Shown here in pieces: positions 52,273 to 55,360 of a DNA stretch of 55,360 nt. Made by a program: the position numbers and the translations under genes. The notes below the pieces were generated by a model. That model was not told the DNA's origin, did not search any database, and saw only the letters and a list, made by a program, of their open reading frames with translations. Origin of the DNA: Yersinia artesiana (GTDB lineage Bacteria; Pseudomonadota; Gammaproteobacteria; Enterobacterales; Enterobacteriaceae); NCBI RefSeq assembly GCF_902726545.1, contig NZ_CACVAD010000033.1, positions 1-55,360 on the forward strand, given 5' to 3'. How positions within the stretch are numbered: the stretch's first letter is position 1; each line of letters opens with the position of its first letter.

Positions 52273-52356
52273 TTTCTGCATTAAAACGATAAAAATAATA
52301 GGGTGTGGTGCTACGTCACCTCACCACTTATAATCCTCCCCTATGCTTATTATTAG

Positions 52357-53253
<897 letters not shown>

Positions 53254-53374
53254 TTTCCGGTGTGGGTAGTGTCACCCGCCTTTTAACCGCGATAGACGCT
53301 TTTGTCATTCTGGCAGATACTCCAATGGTTAATGGCACTTCGGGCTGTCATAGTGCTCTTTTAACTGATATAAC

Positions 53375-53397
53375 ATAGTGTATGTTGTAACTAAAAT
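53375..53397 (+). other. ter: Ter replication-fork arrest site (TerB-like)
   Basis: GTATGTTGTAACTAAA at 53380-53395 is identical to the core of E. coli TerB. The G at 53380 pairs with the C that locks into Tus at the non-permissive face. That face points left, so forks moving rightwards past dif should stop here. The site lies 20 bp before the tus start, so Tus should also repress its own gene. Confidence 0.95.
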
Positions 53398-53416
53398 AAG
53401 GTCAGCTAAAAATACG

Positions 53417-54346
53417 ATGACTAAATATGATTTGATCGAGCGTCTCAATAACCGCTTTACCGCGTTGGAAGTCGGATTGCAGGAACTCCACCAGCAACTT
53501 GAGGATTTACCGCTGCTCGCTGCACGCGTCTTTTCCTTGCCTGAAATAGAGAAAGGCACCGAACATCAGCCCATTATGCATATTCCTGTGAGTGCAACAG
53601 TGGGAGCAGAAGCACGAGATTTGGCGATACAGCACTATCAGCGGCTATTTATTCACCATCAGGGCCAGAATGTCAGCAGCAAAGCCGCCCTCCGCCTCCC
53701 TGGGGTTCTCTGTTTTTCGGTGACCGAGCACCAACTCGCCGCTTGCCAAAAGAGTATTCAACATATAAATCAATTGAAAACCGAGCTGGAACACATCATT
53801 ACCGTTGAATCTGGTTTGCCGAGTGAGCAACGTTTCGAGTTTGTTCACACCCACTTACATGGGTTGATCACGCTAAATACCTATCGCACCATTACGCCGT
53901 TGATAAACCCCAGTTCGGTTCGCTTTGGTTGGGCTAATAAACATATTATTAAGAACGTCACCCGCGAAGAGGTGCTGGCGCAGTTAAACAAAAGCCTAAA
54001 TGCCGGTCGTGCCATTCCCCCTTTTAGCCGTGAGCAGTGGGCGGAGTTAATTAGCCAGGAAATTAACGATGTTCAACAGTTGCCAGAACAGGCGCGCCTC
54101 AAGATCAAACGGCCAGTTAAAGTACAACCTATTGCACGAGTTTGGTATCAGGAGCAGCAGAAGCAAGTCCAACACCCCTGCCCTATGCCTTTGATTGCCT
54201 TTTGCCAGATCCAATCAGCCGTCGAATTACCTAAATTAGGCGAATTAACTGATTACGATGCCAATCAGATTAAACATAAATATAAGCCAGATGCCAAACC
54301 GTTACGGCTGTTGGTGCCCAGATTACATTTACATGTCGAGGTATAG
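53417..54346 (+). CDS. tus: Replication terminator protein Tus
   Basis: A 309-residue monomeric Ter-binding protein, the same length as E. coli Tus. Conserved segments include ARVFSLPEIEK, SSKAALRLPGVLCF, FVHTHLHGLITLNTYRT, RFGWANKHIIKNVTREEVLAQL and LKIKRPVKVQPIARVWY, plus the C-terminal YKPDAKPLRLLVPRLHLHV. Tus bound at Ter blocks DnaB helicase from one side. The ATG at 53417 matches the E. coli start (MTKYDLIERLN); the longer frame runs through the Ter site and is not used. Confidence 0.97.
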   Translation: MTKYDLIERLNNRFTALEVGLQELHQQLEDLPLLAARVFSLPEIEKGTEHQPIMHIPVSATVGAEARDLAIQHYQRLFIHHQGQNVSSKAALRLPGVLCFSVTEHQLAACQKSIQHINQLKTELEHIITVESGLPSEQRFEFVHTHLHGLITLNTYRTITPLINPSSVRFGWANKHIIKNVTREEVLAQLNKSLNAGRAIPPFSREQWAELISQEINDVQQLPEQARLKIKRPVKVQPIARVWYQEQQKQVQHPCPMPLIAFCQIQSAVELPKLGELTDYDANQIKHKYKPDAKPLRLLVPRLHLHVEV

Positions 54347-54391
54347 GCAAAAACCATTCCCTCCCGATAAGCCTATAATATTAGAGTTCTG

Positions 54392-54427
54392 CTGGTGATT
54401 TTTATGAATCAGCGGCTCAATCACCAG
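54392..54427. terminator. Convergent hairpin tus / PAS-LuxR
   Basis: CTGGTGATT pairs perfectly with AATCACCAG across an 18-nt loop. The right arm overlaps the stop region of the minus-strand regulator gene. Confidence 0.55.
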
Positions 54428-55140
54428 AAGAAATTAACCCCTTCACGTAGCACTTTTTTAGGTACATAGTTGCTCAAACCTGATGCATGGCAATATTCAA
54501 TTAAATCTTTTAAAGAGTGACACCCCACTTTGTTATAAATAAATCTAAGCCGATTTTCAATGGTTCTGTTTGATAAGAATAGTTTTTCTGCTATTTCTTT
54601 TGCTGTCATTTTTTGAATTGCATAAAATATGATATCAAGTTCTTTTTCTGAGAAGTCATCTACCGGCGGGGTGAGTGTAATAACGGAGGGTTTTAAACTT
54701 TTAAAAAAATCACACACGGAAATAAAATTAAATTTTTTACCAAAAAAAACTGTCCCTAACACATCCCCATCCGGGTTATAAATCGGGAATTTTGGGAAGT
54801 ACCACGGTGAAAGAAGCCTTTCACGCCCAAAAGGTGAGGTCACAATGATCTCCGCGCCATCTCTGCTTTGCTCCGCCTTTCTATCGTGAGCTTTGAAATC
54901 ATCACTATATTCAGACCATGAACATGGCATCTCCTCATCTAAGCGCCCTTCAAAATCAAAGCCGGGCTGAATATCAAACAAGTCAATACACGATTCATTT
55001 AAATAAACAAATTTGGATTTATTATCTTTTATCGCCCAAGGAATGCTGGCTTTTTCCATTATGGAAATGAGAGATATTTTACTGAGTGAATCAACCGTCA
55101 AACCAGGCTTATCTGTGGGACTACTTTTCTTATCTTCCAT
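54421..55140 (-). CDS. PAS-domain LuxR-type transcriptional regulator
   Basis: A 239-residue regulator. A PAS-like sensor domain spans about residues 20-140 (IPWAIKDNKSKFVYLNESCIDLFDI, FPIYNPDGDVLGTVFFGK). A LuxR/GerE helix-turn-helix follows at about 155-215: FSEKELDIIFYAIQKMTAKEIAEKLFLSNRTIENRLRFIYNKVGCHSLKDLIEYC. The ligand or signal is unknown. The ATG at 55140 has AGGAGG upstream; the longer frame adds 12 residues without support. The 220 bp upstream, to the window end, is very AT-rich and could bind H-NS; I see no gene in it. Confidence 0.85.
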   Translation of the reverse strand: MEDKKSSPTDKPGLTVDSLSKISLISIMEKASIPWAIKDNKSKFVYLNESCIDLFDIQPGFDFEGRLDEEMPCSWSEYSDDFKAHDRKAEQSRDGAEIIVTSPFGRERLLSPWYFPKFPIYNPDGDVLGTVFFGKKFNFISVCDFFKSLKPSVITLTPPVDDFSEKELDIIFYAIQKMTAKEIAEKLFLSNRTIENRLRFIYNKVGCHSLKDLIEYCHASGLSNYVPKKVLREGVNFFW

Positions 55141-55360
55141 AAAATAACCTCCTGTCGAGTCAAAAAAAAATAACACCTTAATAAATAAAAACCACCTTAT
55201 CTATCGCCACCAGATGGCTCATATGAAAAACAATGACAATCAATAAAACCATTCACAAAAATAAACAATCACCCAATTTAAGATACATTATAAATATATA
55301 TCACGAAAAAATAAGCAGATATTATTCTAAATCGAAATCGAAAAAAAACACTACCTAAAT

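Overview
The window is chromosomal DNA of a Yersinia, most likely from the Y. enterocolitica group. The main reasons are a chromosomal BlaA-type class A beta-lactamase, an SrfABC operon, a Yersinia-like ilvBN operon with its valine-rich leader peptide, and an E. coli-like ynfA-ynfB-ynfD...clcB-ynfK-mlc-ynfL-ynfM...tus gene order. The species is inferred from recalled sequence similarity, not from a search.

The window lies across the replication terminus. A dif site (37127-37154) matches the E. coli 28-mer as I remember it. A Ter site (53375-53397) sits directly before tus and is oriented to stop forks that have passed dif moving rightwards. Three perfect matS sites (7784, 11953, 17381) mark the Ter macrodomain. 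The FtsK-orienting octamers found by eye all point towards dif.

Layout. 0-6 kb: a TerB-domain protein, yjjG, a small exported protein, then ilvN-ilvB with attenuator, ivbL leader and promoter on the minus strand. 6-13 kb: the minus-strand srfA-srfB-srfC operon (membrane protein, Hsp70/actin-fold ATPase, dynamin-like P-loop protein). 13-17 kb: a LacI regulator, an inositol-monophosphatase-family enzyme and an organophosphate-type MFS transporter, with a LacI-type operator in front of the enzyme. 17-20.5 kb: amn, a LysR regulator and a divergent nitrilase. 20.5-25.7 kb: a small lipoprotein, a miniature repeat, then a dimethylargininase-like hydrolase, a periplasmic amino-acid-binding protein, two permeases but no ATPase, an Lrp/AsnC regulator and an AstE/aspartoacylase-like enzyme. 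This looks like uptake and breakdown of a modified arginine or another acyl/guanidino amino acid.

25.7-28 kb is an accessory graveyard: a truncated and frameshifted Rpn nuclease gene, remnants resembling a P4-type satellite, and an intact hicAB module. 28-31 kb: a MarR regulator with a perfect palindrome at its promoter, and a near-copy of that palindrome before an HlyD-ABC-permease pair, with a miniature repeat inserted between. 31-37 kb: a YghU-like glutathione transferase, a phytase-like esterase, a coiled-coil protein with a J-domain-like HPD segment, an MFS exporter, phd-doc, then dif. 37-42 kb: a DUF1471 protein, a DHA2 exporter, ydfG, nitronate monooxygenase and a divergent LysR. 42-52 kb: the conserved ynf/clcB/mlc block, interrupted by a Tat-exported esterase. 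52-55 kb: a PLDc_N/SHOCT protein, blaA, Ter-tus and a PAS-LuxR regulator.

Most genes are ordinary chromosomal functions. The most informative signals are the terminus architecture, the repeated MarR operator, the ATPase-less amino-acid import/hydrolysis locus, and a family of miniature repeats with TGACAAA/TTTGTCA ends. Many starts were moved to internal ATG or GTG codons with clear ribosome binding sites; each entry gives the reason.
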